64,000 bases of DNA, taken from contig NZ_LOHS01000075.1 in the NCBI RefSeq assembly GCF_001642995.1, positions 1 through 64,000 on the forward strand, given 5' to 3'. The translations under genes and the position numbers were made by a program. Shown here in pieces: positions 16,168-25,027 of the stretch (position 1 is its first letter; the number at the start of each line of letters is the position of its first letter). This DNA is from Streptomyces jeddahensis (GTDB lineage: Bacteria; Actinomycetota; Actinomycetes; Streptomycetales; Streptomycetaceae). The notes below the pieces were generated by a model that worked only from the letters and a program-made list of their open reading frames with translations, was not told the DNA's origin and did no database searches.

Positions 16168-17865
16168 TCAGCGCTCGTGGACGACCTGCCCGTCGAACAC
16201 CGTCAGGTCCACCGCGATGTCCGTGATCCCGTGCGGGTCCAGGCCCAGCAGCGGGCGGTCCAGGACGCACAGGTCCGCGACCTTGCCGACCTCGATGGAT
16301 CCCTTCCAGTCCTCCGCGAAGTCCTGGCGTGCCGGATTGATCGTGTACGCGCGCAGGGCCTCGGCGAGGCCCACGCACTGCTCGGGGCCGCTGCGCCGGC
16401 CGCTCGCCTTCGACTCGCGCAACATCATCGCGGCGACCCCCTGCCGCCAGTCGGGCTCCGTGATCGGTGCGTCGGAGCTGGCACAGACCGGGATCCCGGC
16501 CTCGAACGCGGAGCGTACGGGCCACTGGTACGCGGAGCGCGCGGGCCCGACGACCTCGTCCATCAGGTCGGAGATGGTCCACTTGATGGCGGGGTTCATG
16601 TTGACGCCGTAGCCGTGCGCTGCCAGTTTCGCGAGGCTGCCGGCACCGATGAAGTCGCCGTGGATGACGTAGTGCCGGGCGTGCGGGCGCGGCGCGGCCG
16701 CGTCCGCCGCGACGAAGGCGTCCACGACCGTGTCGATGGCGCGGTCTCCGGTGACGTGCACGCCCAGTTGGAAACCCGCTTCGTGGGCAACACGGATCAT
16801 CTCGCGGAGTTCGTCGACCTGGAGCGCCGGGGTATCGCCGTGCACGCACAGCGCGCCGTGGCCGCCGTCGGCGTACGGCTCCTTCATCCACGCCGTACGG
16901 TTCGGCGGCACCCCGTCGGCGAAGATCTTGACGCCGATGGCGTGCAGCAGGCGCGGGTCCGCGGAGTCCGGGCGCCGCAGTTCGGCCAGTCCCTTGCGTA
17001 CGTCGTCGGCGGAGCCGCCCATGGGTGCGGGCAGCAGCAGGACGCTGACCCGGGCCTGGAGGCCGCCGGTGGCCGCGAGGTCTGCGTAGGCGGTCCAGTT
17101 GTCGGTGCTCAGCCCGCCGAACAGGGTTCCGGTGCCGCCCGGGCCGAGGCCGGGCTCGGTGTAGCTGGTGATGCCGCGGGTGTGGAGCTCGCGGATCACG
17201 TTCTGGATGGCGTGGCGGCGCTGGGCGACGGTGCGCGATGGCAGGGCGGCCTGGACCAGGCGCTGGGCGGCCTCGCGCAGGATGCCGGTGGGTTCGCCGT
17301 CCGGATCGAGGTCGATGACGCCGCCCGGCGGTGGCACGCTTGCCGCGTCGATGCCGCACCGGCGCAGTGCGGCACTGTTCGCCCACACCATGTGCGAGGA
17401 GAAGTCGGTCAGGCATACCGGGTGGTCAGGGGCGACCGCGTCCAGGTCCCGGCGGTGCGGCAAGCGCCGCGGGTCCGCCAGGCACTCCGCCAGGTAGCCG
17501 GGGTCCCAGCCCAGCCCGGTGACCCACTCGCCGGGCCGGGACGCACGCACCGCCAGGTCCACGGCGGCGGCGATGTCGGCGATCGACGCCACCGCTGGGT
17601 GGCCGACGTCGATGGCGAAGGGCGGCTTCGTCATGCCGTAAGCGGCCCCGTGCAGGTGGGAGTCGTTGATGCCGGGAAGGACTGTCCGGCCGCCGAGTTC
17701 GACGACCCTCGTTGCGGGCCCGGCCAGGCCGCGCATGTCGGCGTCGCTGCCGGTGGCGACGATGTCGCGGCCGCGCACGGCCACGCCTTCGACCACCGAG
17801 AAGTCGGCGTCCATGGTCAGTACCTGACCGCCGGTCAGGAGGAGGGAGGGGGCGCTGTCGCTCAC
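16168..17865 (-). CDS. Amidohydrolase family protein (YtcJ-like)
   Basis: 565 aa from a GTG preceded by GAAAGG. Amidohydrolase superfamily: metal ligands in the N-terminal strand GINDSHLHG, a lysine region GVKIFADGVPPNRTAW, histidine motifs LGVHVTGDRAID and HYVIHGDFI, and the last Asp in CASSDAPI. Length and layout match the YtcJ/AepA-like branch, which hydrolyses amide or hydantoin-like bonds of unknown natural substrates. It follows the ABC permease gene after 32 nt, so it probably acts on the solute taken up by that transporter. Confidence 0.87.
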   Translation of the reverse strand: MSDSAPSLLLTGGQVLTMDADFSVVEGVAVRGRDIVATGSDADMRGLAGPATRVVELGGRTVLPGINDSHLHGAAYGMTKPPFAIDVGHPAVASIADIAAAVDLAVRASRPGEWVTGLGWDPGYLAECLADPRRLPHRRDLDAVAPDHPVCLTDFSSHMVWANSAALRRCGIDAASVPPPGGVIDLDPDGEPTGILREAAQRLVQAALPSRTVAQRRHAIQNVIRELHTRGITSYTEPGLGPGGTGTLFGGLSTDNWTAYADLAATGGLQARVSVLLLPAPMGGSADDVRKGLAELRRPDSADPRLLHAIGVKIFADGVPPNRTAWMKEPYADGGHGALCVHGDTPALQVDELREMIRVAHEAGFQLGVHVTGDRAIDTVVDAFVAADAAAPRPHARHYVIHGDFIGAGSLAKLAAHGYGVNMNPAIKWTISDLMDEVVGPARSAYQWPVRSAFEAGIPVCASSDAPITEPDWRQGVAAMMLRESKASGRRSGPEQCVGLAEALRAYTINPARQDFAEDWKGSIEVGKVADLCVLDRPLLGLDPHGITDIAVDLTVFDGQVVHER

Positions 17866-17897
17866 GTGAAGCCTTTCTCTCAGACAGGGGGATGTGG

Positions 17898-18893
17898 TCA
17901 CCGCGTCAGCCGCGGACCGAAGGAGGCGAGGGCGGCGCCCGCCACCAGGGCGACTCCCTGGGCCATCTGCTGCCAGAACGTCGGTACGTTCAGCAGCGTC
18001 AGACCGTTCTGCAGACAGCCGAGAAAGAGCACGCCGAGCAGTACGCCGAAGACCGAGCCGGAGCCACCGGTGAGCGCGACCCCGCCCAGCAGCACCGCGG
18101 TGAGCACGGTCAGTTCGAACCCGGCCCCCGAGGTCCCGGCGACCACGCTGTCCAGCACCGACGCCTTGATGGCTCCGGCCAGGGCCGCCGCGACTCCCGT
18201 GACGACGAACAGCGCGAACGGCGCCCGGCGGATGTTGATGCCGGAGAGGTAGGCGGCCTCCCGGTTGACGCCGATGGCGAAGACGTGCCGCCCGGCGGGG
18301 GTGAACGCCAGGAACAGAGCGCCCGCCACGAGCACCAGCGCGGCGATGACGACTGGTGCGTCGATCCCGGCGATGCGCGCCCCGCCGAGCCAGGCGAACC
18401 CCGAGCCGAAGCTGCTCAAGGGCAACGGGAAGAGCTGCTGCGCCAGTCCGCGCACCGCGGCCAGCATGGCCAGCGTCACGATGAAGGCGGACAGCCCCAG
18501 GTGGCAGCACAGGATGCCGTTCACCGCGCCCACCGCGGCGCCCGCGGCCAGCGCGCCGAGCACGGCGACGACCGGCGACTGGTGCTGCTGCCCGGCGAGC
18601 CAGCCGGCCACCAGCCCGCCCAGGGCGAGGGTGGAGCCGACCGACAGGTCGAGGTAGCCGCTGACGACCAGCAGAGCCAGCGGTACGGCCACGATGGCGA
18701 GGGTGGCCGCGTCGGTGGCGATCCCGCGCAGGTTGCCCGCGTCGAGGAAGCTGCCGGTCGTCAGCTGGAAGACCAGCACCATCAGGGCGAGGACGAGGAG
18801 CAGCGGATGCCGCCGCATGGTGTTCAGTCCGCTTCCTGCCGCGCGTAGGCCCGGCGACAGGTGGTCGGCGGGGGTGGTGGTGGCGGTGGTCAT
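17898..18893 (-). CDS. ABC transporter permease, ribose/xylose (RbsC) type
   Basis: 331 aa, about ten transmembrane segments. Blocks typical of the CUT2 permease family are GYLDLSVGSTLALGG, GAVNGILCCHLGLSAFIVTLAMLAAVRG, GRHVFAIGVNREAAYLSGI and TAVLLGGVALTGGSGSVFGVLLGVLFLG. Its ATG overlaps the stop of the ATPase gene (ATGA). It forms the channel of the importer and works with the ATPase and lipoprotein upstream. Confidence 0.92.
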   Translation of the reverse strand: MTTATTTPADHLSPGLRAAGSGLNTMRRHPLLLVLALMVLVFQLTTGSFLDAGNLRGIATDAATLAIVAVPLALLVVSGYLDLSVGSTLALGGLVAGWLAGQQHQSPVVAVLGALAAGAAVGAVNGILCCHLGLSAFIVTLAMLAAVRGLAQQLFPLPLSSFGSGFAWLGGARIAGIDAPVVIAALVLVAGALFLAFTPAGRHVFAIGVNREAAYLSGINIRRAPFALFVVTGVAAALAGAIKASVLDSVVAGTSGAGFELTVLTAVLLGGVALTGGSGSVFGVLLGVLFLGCLQNGLTLLNVPTFWQQMAQGVALVAGAALASFGPRLTR

Positions 18894-20494
18894 GCTGCTC
18901 CTTCGGAGGGAGTCGTCTTCGGGGCCGCGTCGGCGTCGTGGACGGCCGACAGGAGGGCGGCTTCGGTGAGTTCGGCGCCGCTCAGCTCGCCGACGATCCG
19001 GCCGGCGGAGATGATCAGGCAGCGGTGGGCGAGCGCGACGACCTCTTCGGGGTCGCTGGAGGCGAACAGCACGGCCGTTCCCTGCTGGGCGGCGAGTGTG
19101 GAGACGACCTGGTAGATCTCCTGCCGGGCGCCCACGTCGACGCCCTGCGTGGGCTCGTCGAGCAGCAGGACGTCGACGCTGCGCGCCTCGTTGATCCACC
19201 GGCCCAGGACGAGCTTCTGCTGGTTCCCGCCGGAGAAGGCGGCCGCCGGCAGGCGCGGCCGGGCGGGGCGCAACCCGACGGCGTCGGACAGTGCGCCGAA
19301 GATCCGCCGCTCGGCGCCCAGCGCCCGCACGCCCGCCCTGGCCAGCGGACGGACGGTCGGCAGCAGCGCGTTGTCGTGGGCACTCAAGCCCGGGAACAGC
19401 CCCTGCCTGCGCCGGTCCGCCGGTACGAGGGCGAACCCCGCGGCCAGCGCGTCGGCCGGCCGGGCGGCAACGATGGCCCGGTCTCGGACGCGCACGGTTC
19501 CGCCCGAGGCGCGGCGCCTGCCGAAGAGGGTCTCCAGGATGCGCGTACGGCCGGAGCCGATGAGCCCGTACAGTCCGACGATCTCGCCTTCGGCGACACG
19601 GACGTCGACGGGTCCGAACCCGGGGCCGCACAGCCCGTCCACCGTGAGACGCGCGGCAGGCGGGACACCGTGGGCTCTGTCGTGCGAGCTGCCGAGGGCG
19701 ATCCCGCGTTCGGTGGCTGTCCTCGGTTCATCGCCCGTCCCACCCACTGCCGTGATCGGCGGGAGCGGATCCGGCCGGCCGACGATGGCATCGACCAGCT
19801 CGCGCCGCGTCTGCCCCGACACCGGCGAGTGATGGGTCACGCGCCCGTCGCGCAGCACCGTGACGGCGTCTGCGAGCCGCTCCACCTCGGCCAGCAGATG
19901 TGTGACGTACACGATGGCCAGCCCCTGGGCGCGCAGATCCTCCACCCGCTCGGCCAGGGCGCCGCTCTCGGCTCCGGACAAGGCGGCGGTCGGCTCGTCC
20001 AGGACCAGCACCGAGGCGCTGCGGCTGAGCGCCTTGGCGATCTCCACCAACTGCCGCTGTCCCATGGGCAGTTCGCCCACCCGGTCGCGCGGCGAGCAGC
20101 TCGCCGCGACCCGCTGGAGCAGTCCGGCCGCGACCTCTTCCTGCGCGCGCCGGTCGATGCGGCCGTACTTGGTCCACTCCTGGCCGAGGAAGATGTTCTC
20201 GGCCACCGTCAGTGAGTCGACGACGCTGAGTGTCTGGAAGATGATCGCCACGCCTGCGGCGATCGACTCGCGCGGGCTCAGCTGCGTGTAGCGGGCCCCG
20301 CCCACCTCGATCGTGCCCGCGTCCGGCGGGAAGGCCCCGCCGAGGCACTTGATCAGGGTGGACTTGCCTGCGCCGTTGTGCCCGAGGAGGGCGTGCACCT
20401 GGCCTGCGGGGACGGTGAGGTCCACGCCGTCCAGCGCCCTGACGCCGCCGAAGGACTTGCTCAGTCCGCGGATACGGAGATTGGGTTCCGACAT
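18890..20494 (-). CDS. ABC transporter ATPase with two nucleotide-binding domains (RbsA/XylG type)
   Basis: 534 aa. First domain: Walker A GHNGAGKST at 38-46, signature in LPMGQRQLVEIAKAL, Walker B SVLVLDEPTAAL. Second domain: Walker A GLIGSGRTR, which lacks the lysine as usual in this family, signature FSGGNQQKLVLGRWI, Walker B VLLLDEPTQGVDVG. Cytoplasmic energy unit of the CUT2 importer. It follows the lipoprotein gene after 9 nt and overlaps the permease by 4 nt. Confidence 0.93.
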   Translation of the reverse strand: MSEPNLRIRGLSKSFGGVRALDGVDLTVPAGQVHALLGHNGAGKSTLIKCLGGAFPPDAGTIEVGGARYTQLSPRESIAAGVAIIFQTLSVVDSLTVAENIFLGQEWTKYGRIDRRAQEEVAAGLLQRVAASCSPRDRVGELPMGQRQLVEIAKALSRSASVLVLDEPTAALSGAESGALAERVEDLRAQGLAIVYVTHLLAEVERLADAVTVLRDGRVTHHSPVSGQTRRELVDAIVGRPDPLPPITAVGGTGDEPRTATERGIALGSSHDRAHGVPPAARLTVDGLCGPGFGPVDVRVAEGEIVGLYGLIGSGRTRILETLFGRRRASGGTVRVRDRAIVAARPADALAAGFALVPADRRRQGLFPGLSAHDNALLPTVRPLARAGVRALGAERRIFGALSDAVGLRPARPRLPAAAFSGGNQQKLVLGRWINEARSVDVLLLDEPTQGVDVGARQEIYQVVSTLAAQQGTAVLFASSDPEEVVALAHRCLIISAGRIVGELSGAELTEAALLSAVHDADAAPKTTPSEGAA

Positions 20495-20503
20495 GGTGAG
20501 TGC

Positions 20504-21553
20504 CTAGGCGTTCTGGGCGAGCAGCGCGTCGATCCTCACGGTGTCGCCGTGCTGGACGAGCGTGATCGGCACCTCGGCGCCGGGGTTCGCCTTCCCGGCG
20601 GCGACCGCGAGCGGTACGTCGACGATGGCGGAGGCGATGTCCTTCGGTGCCAGGGCGGCCGAGGCGCGGTAGAACGTGCCCTGCTTGATGGCGAGGAGGG
20701 AGGGGGCGGAGCCGTCCTGGCCGCCGACGAAGGTCTTGGCGTCGCCCTTCGCCCGGCCCGCCTGCTGGAGCGCTTTGAAACCGCCGTACGCCGCGGCGTC
20801 CGTGACCCCGAGAATGATGTTCAGGTCGGGGTGCTTGGCGAGGACGGCACGGGACTTCGACAGCCCGGTGTCCGGGTCGATGGCCTGCTCCCGGGCGACC
20901 ACGTCGACTCCGGGTGCGTGCTCGGTGAACGCGTCGATCATGCCCTTGGTGCGCTCGCGTCCCAGCTGGATCGTACTGTCGGTGAGGAAGGCGACCTTGC
21001 CCTTGCCGCCGAGGTGCTCGTTGGCCCACTTCGCCGCGGCCTCCCCGAGCAGCGTGCCGCCCTTGAGGAAGCTGAACTGGATGTCCGCGCTCTGATGCTC
21101 CAGCGAGCCGCCGTACGTCACCCAGATCAGGCCCGCGTCCAGTGCCGCCTTGGCGATGGACTCCGTGGCCTCGAAGACCATCGGGAACGACACGATGGCC
21201 GGGACCTTCTGGGAGACCCAGGTATTGAGGTTGGTGGCCTGTGTGTCGGCGTTGCCCGCGTCGCTCGTGGTCAGCAGGGAGACGCCGTGCTTCTTCGCGG
21301 CGGCGGTGGAGAGCTTCACCAGGGTCGAGTAGAGCGGGAGTTGGGTGAAAGGGTAGTCCAGGCCGATCCTGGTGAGAGGCTTCGACCCCGATGACGAGCC
21401 GGCGGCCGCGTCCGCGGCCTTCGCCGAGCCGGCGCCGTCGCCGGGCGCCGAGCAGCCCGCGGTGGCCAGCGCGCCGACCGCGACGGCGCCGCCGGACCAG
21501 GTGAGGAACTGCCGGCGTGAGGCAGATAGGGCGGAGTAGGGGAATCTGGTCAT
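20504..21553 (-). CDS. Substrate-binding lipoprotein of the ribose-type ABC transporter
   Basis: 349 aa from ATG 21553 (GGGAG upstream). Tat signal SRRQFLTWSGG and lipobox ending at Cys34 (ALATAGC). The mature part is a type I periplasmic-binding protein (GLDYPFTQLPLYSTL, VPAIVSFPMVFEATESIAKAAL, GKVAFLTDSTIQLGRERTKGMIDAF, LNIILGVTDAAAYGGFKALQQAG). First gene of the four-gene unit that ends with the amidohydrolase. The ligand is not predictable; a nucleoside, autoinducer-like furanose or amide-bearing small molecule would fit the downstream enzyme. Confidence 0.9.
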   Translation of the reverse strand: MTRFPYSALSASRRQFLTWSGGAVAVGALATAGCSAPGDGAGSAKAADAAAGSSSGSKPLTRIGLDYPFTQLPLYSTLVKLSTAAAKKHGVSLLTTSDAGNADTQATNLNTWVSQKVPAIVSFPMVFEATESIAKAALDAGLIWVTYGGSLEHQSADIQFSFLKGGTLLGEAAAKWANEHLGGKGKVAFLTDSTIQLGRERTKGMIDAFTEHAPGVDVVAREQAIDPDTGLSKSRAVLAKHPDLNIILGVTDAAAYGGFKALQQAGRAKGDAKTFVGGQDGSAPSLLAIKQGTFYRASAALAPKDIASAIVDVPLAVAAGKANPGAEVPITLVQHGDTVRIDALLAQNA

Positions 21554-21714
21554 GGCGGGGCTCTCCCAGAGGATGTGGCCCGGTACGGCGGGCGTCCGGC
21601 TGTGCCGAACAGGAAAGACCCGGGCGTCGCGCCCTGCCATCCGTACAAATACCGACTGTGCGAGCCACCAGCGCCGAGCAGGAGGAATCCCCCGTTACGG
21701 AACGGTGAACGGCA

Positions 21715-21744
21715 TTGTGCGGTGCTTCGGGAACCGCCTATCGT
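21715..21744 (+). promoter_or_regulatory. Probable promoter of the GAF-LuxR regulator gene
   Basis: TTGTGC (21715-21720) and TATCGT (21739-21744) spaced by 18 nt, giving a start near 21751 and a leader of about 38 nt to the ATG. Confidence 0.4.
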
Positions 21745-21788
21745 TAGGGCCCAAACAATCTGTGCGGAACCGGGCCCGGGAGGCTCGT

Positions 21789-22817
21789 ATGCTCAGCCAT
21801 CGCCAGATCGCGGCCGCAACCCGCATCGGCATGCTCACCCGCGAACGCGACACCGCCACGGCCTGCGCCCAGGCGCTGCACGAGCTCGGCCGGGCCCTGC
21901 CCTTCGACGCCGTGACCCTGCTCGGGATCGATCCCATCACCGGAACCCACACGCAGATCGCGGGCATCGGCTACCCCGCCGAGACCTCTCAGGCGCTGGC
22001 CGCCGAATTCGTCTCGACCCCGTGGTACGGCAACGTCGTACGGCAGACACTGCCGAAGTCCATCTCCGAGGACGCCGACGATCCCGGGCCGCGCTTCCGG
22101 CACGGCTGGTTCTACGCCGAGCGGGTCCGGCCGGCCGGTTTCCGTGATGGGATGACGGGGGCGCTGCGCCACGAGGGGCGCCTCGTCGGCCTGATCCACC
22201 TGTCCACTCAAGGGCCGGACGCCTACGACACGGAGGCGCGGCGACTGCTCGCCTCGATCCTCCCGGCACTGGGCGCCCTCGCCGACCCGACAGCCCGTAC
22301 CAACGACCTCCACGAACTGCCGACGGAGGCGGGGGCCAACCTCGTCACTGCCGACGGCGTCATCGATCTGCCGGGCCGAGCACCCGCCGAGGTGTTGGAA
22401 GACGACGGCTTCCGCCGCCTCGTCGGGGCGTTCACAGATGTGGGCGGCATCCGGCTGCGGGTCCTGTGGCCGGTCGGGAGCGGTTGGCGCCGGGTGGTAC
22501 TGCGCCGGTGCACGGTGGGGTCGGCGATCGCGCGGAAGGCGGTTCTGGTGCACGAGGCGCCCGCCGAGCTGCCGTACGGTCTGAGCCCACGCGAGCTGGA
22601 AGTGCTGACGCGGGCCGCGAGGGGCCAGACCAACCAGGCCATCGCGCAGGCTCTGTTCCTGTCGCCGCGGACGGTGCACAGTCACATCGAGCACCTGCTG
22701 CGCAAGACCGGATGCGCCTCGCGTGCGGAGGCCACCGCGCTCGCCGTGCGGGACGGCGTGTTGCGGCCTTCCGCTGAAGACGTCGAGTACTTCGTGGAGC
22801 GGGTGCACGCCGGTTGA
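21789..22817 (+). CDS. LuxR family regulator with N-terminal GAF-like domain
   Basis: 342 aa, ATG preceded by GGGAGG. Residues about 15-165 look like a GAF sensor (CAQALHELGRALPFDAVTLLGIDP, EGRLVGLIHLSTQG). The C-terminal HTH of the LuxR/NarL class is at about 270-330: LSPRELEVLTRAARGQTNQAIAQALFLSPRTVHSHIEHLLRKTG. There is no response-regulator receiver. It is divergent from the ribose-type ABC/amidohydrolase operon and is the likely controller of it, sensing a small molecule through GAF (inference). Confidence 0.87.
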   Translation: MLSHRQIAAATRIGMLTRERDTATACAQALHELGRALPFDAVTLLGIDPITGTHTQIAGIGYPAETSQALAAEFVSTPWYGNVVRQTLPKSISEDADDPGPRFRHGWFYAERVRPAGFRDGMTGALRHEGRLVGLIHLSTQGPDAYDTEARRLLASILPALGALADPTARTNDLHELPTEAGANLVTADGVIDLPGRAPAEVLEDDGFRRLVGAFTDVGGIRLRVLWPVGSGWRRVVLRRCTVGSAIARKAVLVHEAPAELPYGLSPRELEVLTRAARGQTNQAIAQALFLSPRTVHSHIEHLLRKTGCASRAEATALAVRDGVLRPSAEDVEYFVERVHAG

Positions 22818-22844
22818 GGGCCGGGGTGCGCCCAAATCGATCGT

Positions 22845-23495
22845 CTACGCGGTGGTACGCCTGCGGGCCCGTTCCTTGATCTCCTCCGGCAGTGCGTCGG
22901 CGACCAGTAGCCGCGGCAGCAGTTCCGGCTCACGTGTGATCGCACGGAAGACGAGCGCGACGGTCACGTCATGGTCGGGTCGGCGCACGATCTCCACCGG
23001 ATCGGCGGCGCGGATCTGCCCCGGCTCGATCACACGCAGATACGCGCCCGGCAGCGCGGCCTGAGTGAACAGCTTGATCCAACCGTCACGCTCCAGCCAG
23101 CCCTGGAACGTCGCGCACGGGATCCGCGGGCACGACACCTCCAGGACGACATCTGGCCCGATGCGCCAGCGCTCGCCGATCAGGGCGCCGTTGACGTCGA
23201 GGTCGACGGTCGTGAGGTTCTCTCCGAAGACGCCGTTCGTGAGCGGCCTGCCCAACTCGGCCTCCCACCTAGTGAGATCCTCGCGGGCATAGGCGTATAC
23301 GGCCTGGTCGGAGCCGCCGTGGTGCTTCACGTCGTAGACCCGGTCGCCGACGAGACCGACCGTACCGGTGCCCTTGGCGCCGGGGGCGATCACAGCGACC
23401 GGGCCATCGACGGGCCGCTTGTCTATGCCCGTCGCGCTGAGGCCCTTCCATGGGTTGGGGCGGGGCCTGCCGACATTCACGGAGAGCAGCTTCAT
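22845..23495 (-). CDS. MOSC domain protein (YiiM-like)
   Basis: 216 aa. The N-terminus MKLLSVNVGRPRP and the blocks GLVGDRVYDVKHHGGSDQAVYAYAREDL, GVFGENLTTVDLDV and EVSCPRIPCATFQGWL are the MOSC signature; the cysteine in SCPRIPC is the conserved position used in molybdenum-cofactor sulfurase relatives. YiiM-type members reduce N-hydroxylated compounds with Moco; this is family knowledge only. Convergent with the LuxR gene, 27 nt apart. Confidence 0.87.
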   Translation of the reverse strand: MKLLSVNVGRPRPNPWKGLSATGIDKRPVDGPVAVIAPGAKGTGTVGLVGDRVYDVKHHGGSDQAVYAYAREDLTRWEAELGRPLTNGVFGENLTTVDLDVNGALIGERWRIGPDVVLEVSCPRIPCATFQGWLERDGWIKLFTQAALPGAYLRVIEPGQIRAADPVEIVRRPDHDVTVALVFRAITREPELLPRLLVADALPEEIKERARRRTTA

Positions 23496-23625
23496 GGGGG
23501 CGACTGTACGGTCGGCTACCCCCGGAGGGCGACATATTTCCCTACCGCTGCCGCTTGCGGCGTGACTGTCCGCGTCTTGCAGCGAATCCTCGCGCTGGCC
23601 GTAGGGCACGGGCACACACGGCAAC

Positions 23626-23669
23626 GGCGGTCGGTCACGCCCCGAGACCGTGGGGTGCGGCCGACCGCC
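23626..23669 (-). terminator. Strong hairpin downstream of the P450 gene
   Basis: 9-bp perfect stem GGCGGTCGG (23626-23634) with CCGACCGCC (23661-23669); the 26-nt loop contains CCCC/GGGG that can extend the structure. It lies 10 nt past the P450 stop codon in the 184-bp gap before the MOSC gene. No T-run follows, as is usual in Streptomyces. Confidence 0.65.
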
Positions 23670-23679
23670 GGACGGGCGG

Positions 23680-25008
23680 TCAGGCGAGGGTCACCTCGAC
23701 CGGCAGCTTCTTGATGCCGTTCACGAAGTTGGAGCGGACGCGGGGGACGTCGCCGGCGAGGCGGATGTCCGCCAGACGCGGGATGAGCTCCTCGAACATG
23801 ATCCGGATCTCGGTGCGGGCGAGCAGATTGCCCAGGCACAGGTGCGGGCTGCCCTTGCCGAACGTGACGTGGTCGTTGTTCTGCCGGGCGACGTCGAAGT
23901 CGTAGGGGTTGCCGAACACCTCCTCGTCGCGGTTGCCGGAGGCGAACCACATAACGACCTTGTCGCCCTCCTTGATCCGCTTGCCGCCGAGTTCGACGTC
24001 GCGGGTCGCGGTCCGGCGGAAGTGGTAGACGGGTGAGGCCCAGCGCAGGAACTCCTCCACCGCGACCGGGATGAGGGAGGGGTCCTCCTGGAGGCGGGCC
24101 AGCTGCTCGGGGTGCTGCAGCAGGGCGAGCATCGAGTGCGTGATGGTGTGCCGGGTGGTCTCGTTTCCGGCGACGACCAGGAGCAGGAAGTAGTTGTCGA
24201 AGTCCTGCTGCGAGAGCGGTACTCCGTCGCGCGGTGTCTCGTTGACGAGCCTGGAGATCAGGTCGGTGCCGTTCCCGCCGCGCCGCTGCCGCGCCAGCTC
24301 CCTGCCGTAGGCGAAGACCTCCAGCGAGGCGGGGGAGCGGAACGGCAGGTCGCGGTACTTCTCGCTCTCCTCGCTGTGCAGGAGTACGTCCGCGTAGTCG
24401 GGGTCGGTGTTGCCGATGATGCGGTTGCCCCAGTCGATGAGCTGCTGGTTGTCCTCCGGCGGCACGTCGAGGAGGCGGGCGAGGACGTTGATGGGGAAGT
24501 CGGCGGAGACCTCCTTGACGAAGTCGAAGGTGCCCTTGGCCAGCGCCGCGTCCAGCGTGGTCGCGGTCAGGCCGCGCAGGAAGTCGGTGTAGCTGTTGAT
24601 GACGCTCGCGCCGAACTGGCGCTGCAGCAGGCTGCGCATCGCGCGGTGGCGGACGCCGTCGAGCTCCAGGATGGAGGCGCGCTTCTTGATCTGGTCGTCG
24701 TCGACCTCTTCGAGGTTGACGAACTTCGTGGACGTGAAGGTCTCCGCGTCGCGGTCGACACGGGCGATGTCGGCGTGCCGGGTCACGGCCCAGAAGCCGG
24801 AGTTGGGCGCCTCCTCGGGCTGCCAGTGGACAGGGTCCTCGTGGCGGAGGGTGTGGAACATCCGCCAGGGCGTGATGCCGTCGGTGAAGTTGTCGAGGTC
24901 GGCGAGGTCGACGTCGGCCAGGGGCAGCGGCTCGAGCACGGCCTCGGTCACGGACTGGGTGTCGGCCACGGACTGGGTGTCGGTCACGGACTGGGCGGTC
25001 GTGGTCAT
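23680..25008 (-). CDS. Cytochrome P450 (class I, ferredoxin-dependent)
   Basis: 442 aa. I-helix VVAGNETTRHTI (oxygen activation, around residue 280), K-helix E-x-x-R in EEFLRW, and heme loop FGKGSPHLCLGNLLAR with axial Cys391. Length and soluble N-terminus fit a bacterial P450. The first 20 residues are a three-fold repeat of TDTQSV type coded by an 18-bp tandem repeat. It is second in an operon with the glutamine-synthetase-like gene (19 nt apart); its ferredoxin and reductase are encoded divergently. P450, ferredoxin and GS-like genes together recall the pip genes for cyclic-amine use in mycobacteria. It probably oxidises an amine or its gamma-glutamyl conjugate. Substrate not known. Confidence 0.9.
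   Translation of the reverse strand: MTTTAQSVTDTQSVADTQSVTEAVLEPLPLADVDLADLDNFTDGITPWRMFHTLRHEDPVHWQPEEAPNSGFWAVTRHADIARVDRDAETFTSTKFVNLEEVDDDQIKKRASILELDGVRHRAMRSLLQRQFGASVINSYTDFLRGLTATTLDAALAKGTFDFVKEVSADFPINVLARLLDVPPEDNQQLIDWGNRIIGNTDPDYADVLLHSEESEKYRDLPFRSPASLEVFAYGRELARQRRGGNGTDLISRLVNETPRDGVPLSQQDFDNYFLLLVVAGNETTRHTITHSMLALLQHPEQLARLQEDPSLIPVAVEEFLRWASPVYHFRRTATRDVELGGKRIKEGDKVVMWFASGNRDEEVFGNPYDFDVARQNNDHVTFGKGSPHLCLGNLLARTEIRIMFEELIPRLADIRLAGDVPRVRSNFVNGIKKLPVEVTLA
24947..25000 (-). repeat. Three 18-bp tandem units at the 5' end of the P450 gene
   Basis: Units at 24947-24964, 24965-24982 and 24983-25000 differ by a few bases. They code for the Thr/Asp/Gln/Ser/Val-rich N-terminal tail of the P450, which lies before the conserved fold, so unit number may vary between strains. 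Confidence 0.8.
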
Positions 25009-25027
25009 GATGTGGCGGCTCCTTGCG

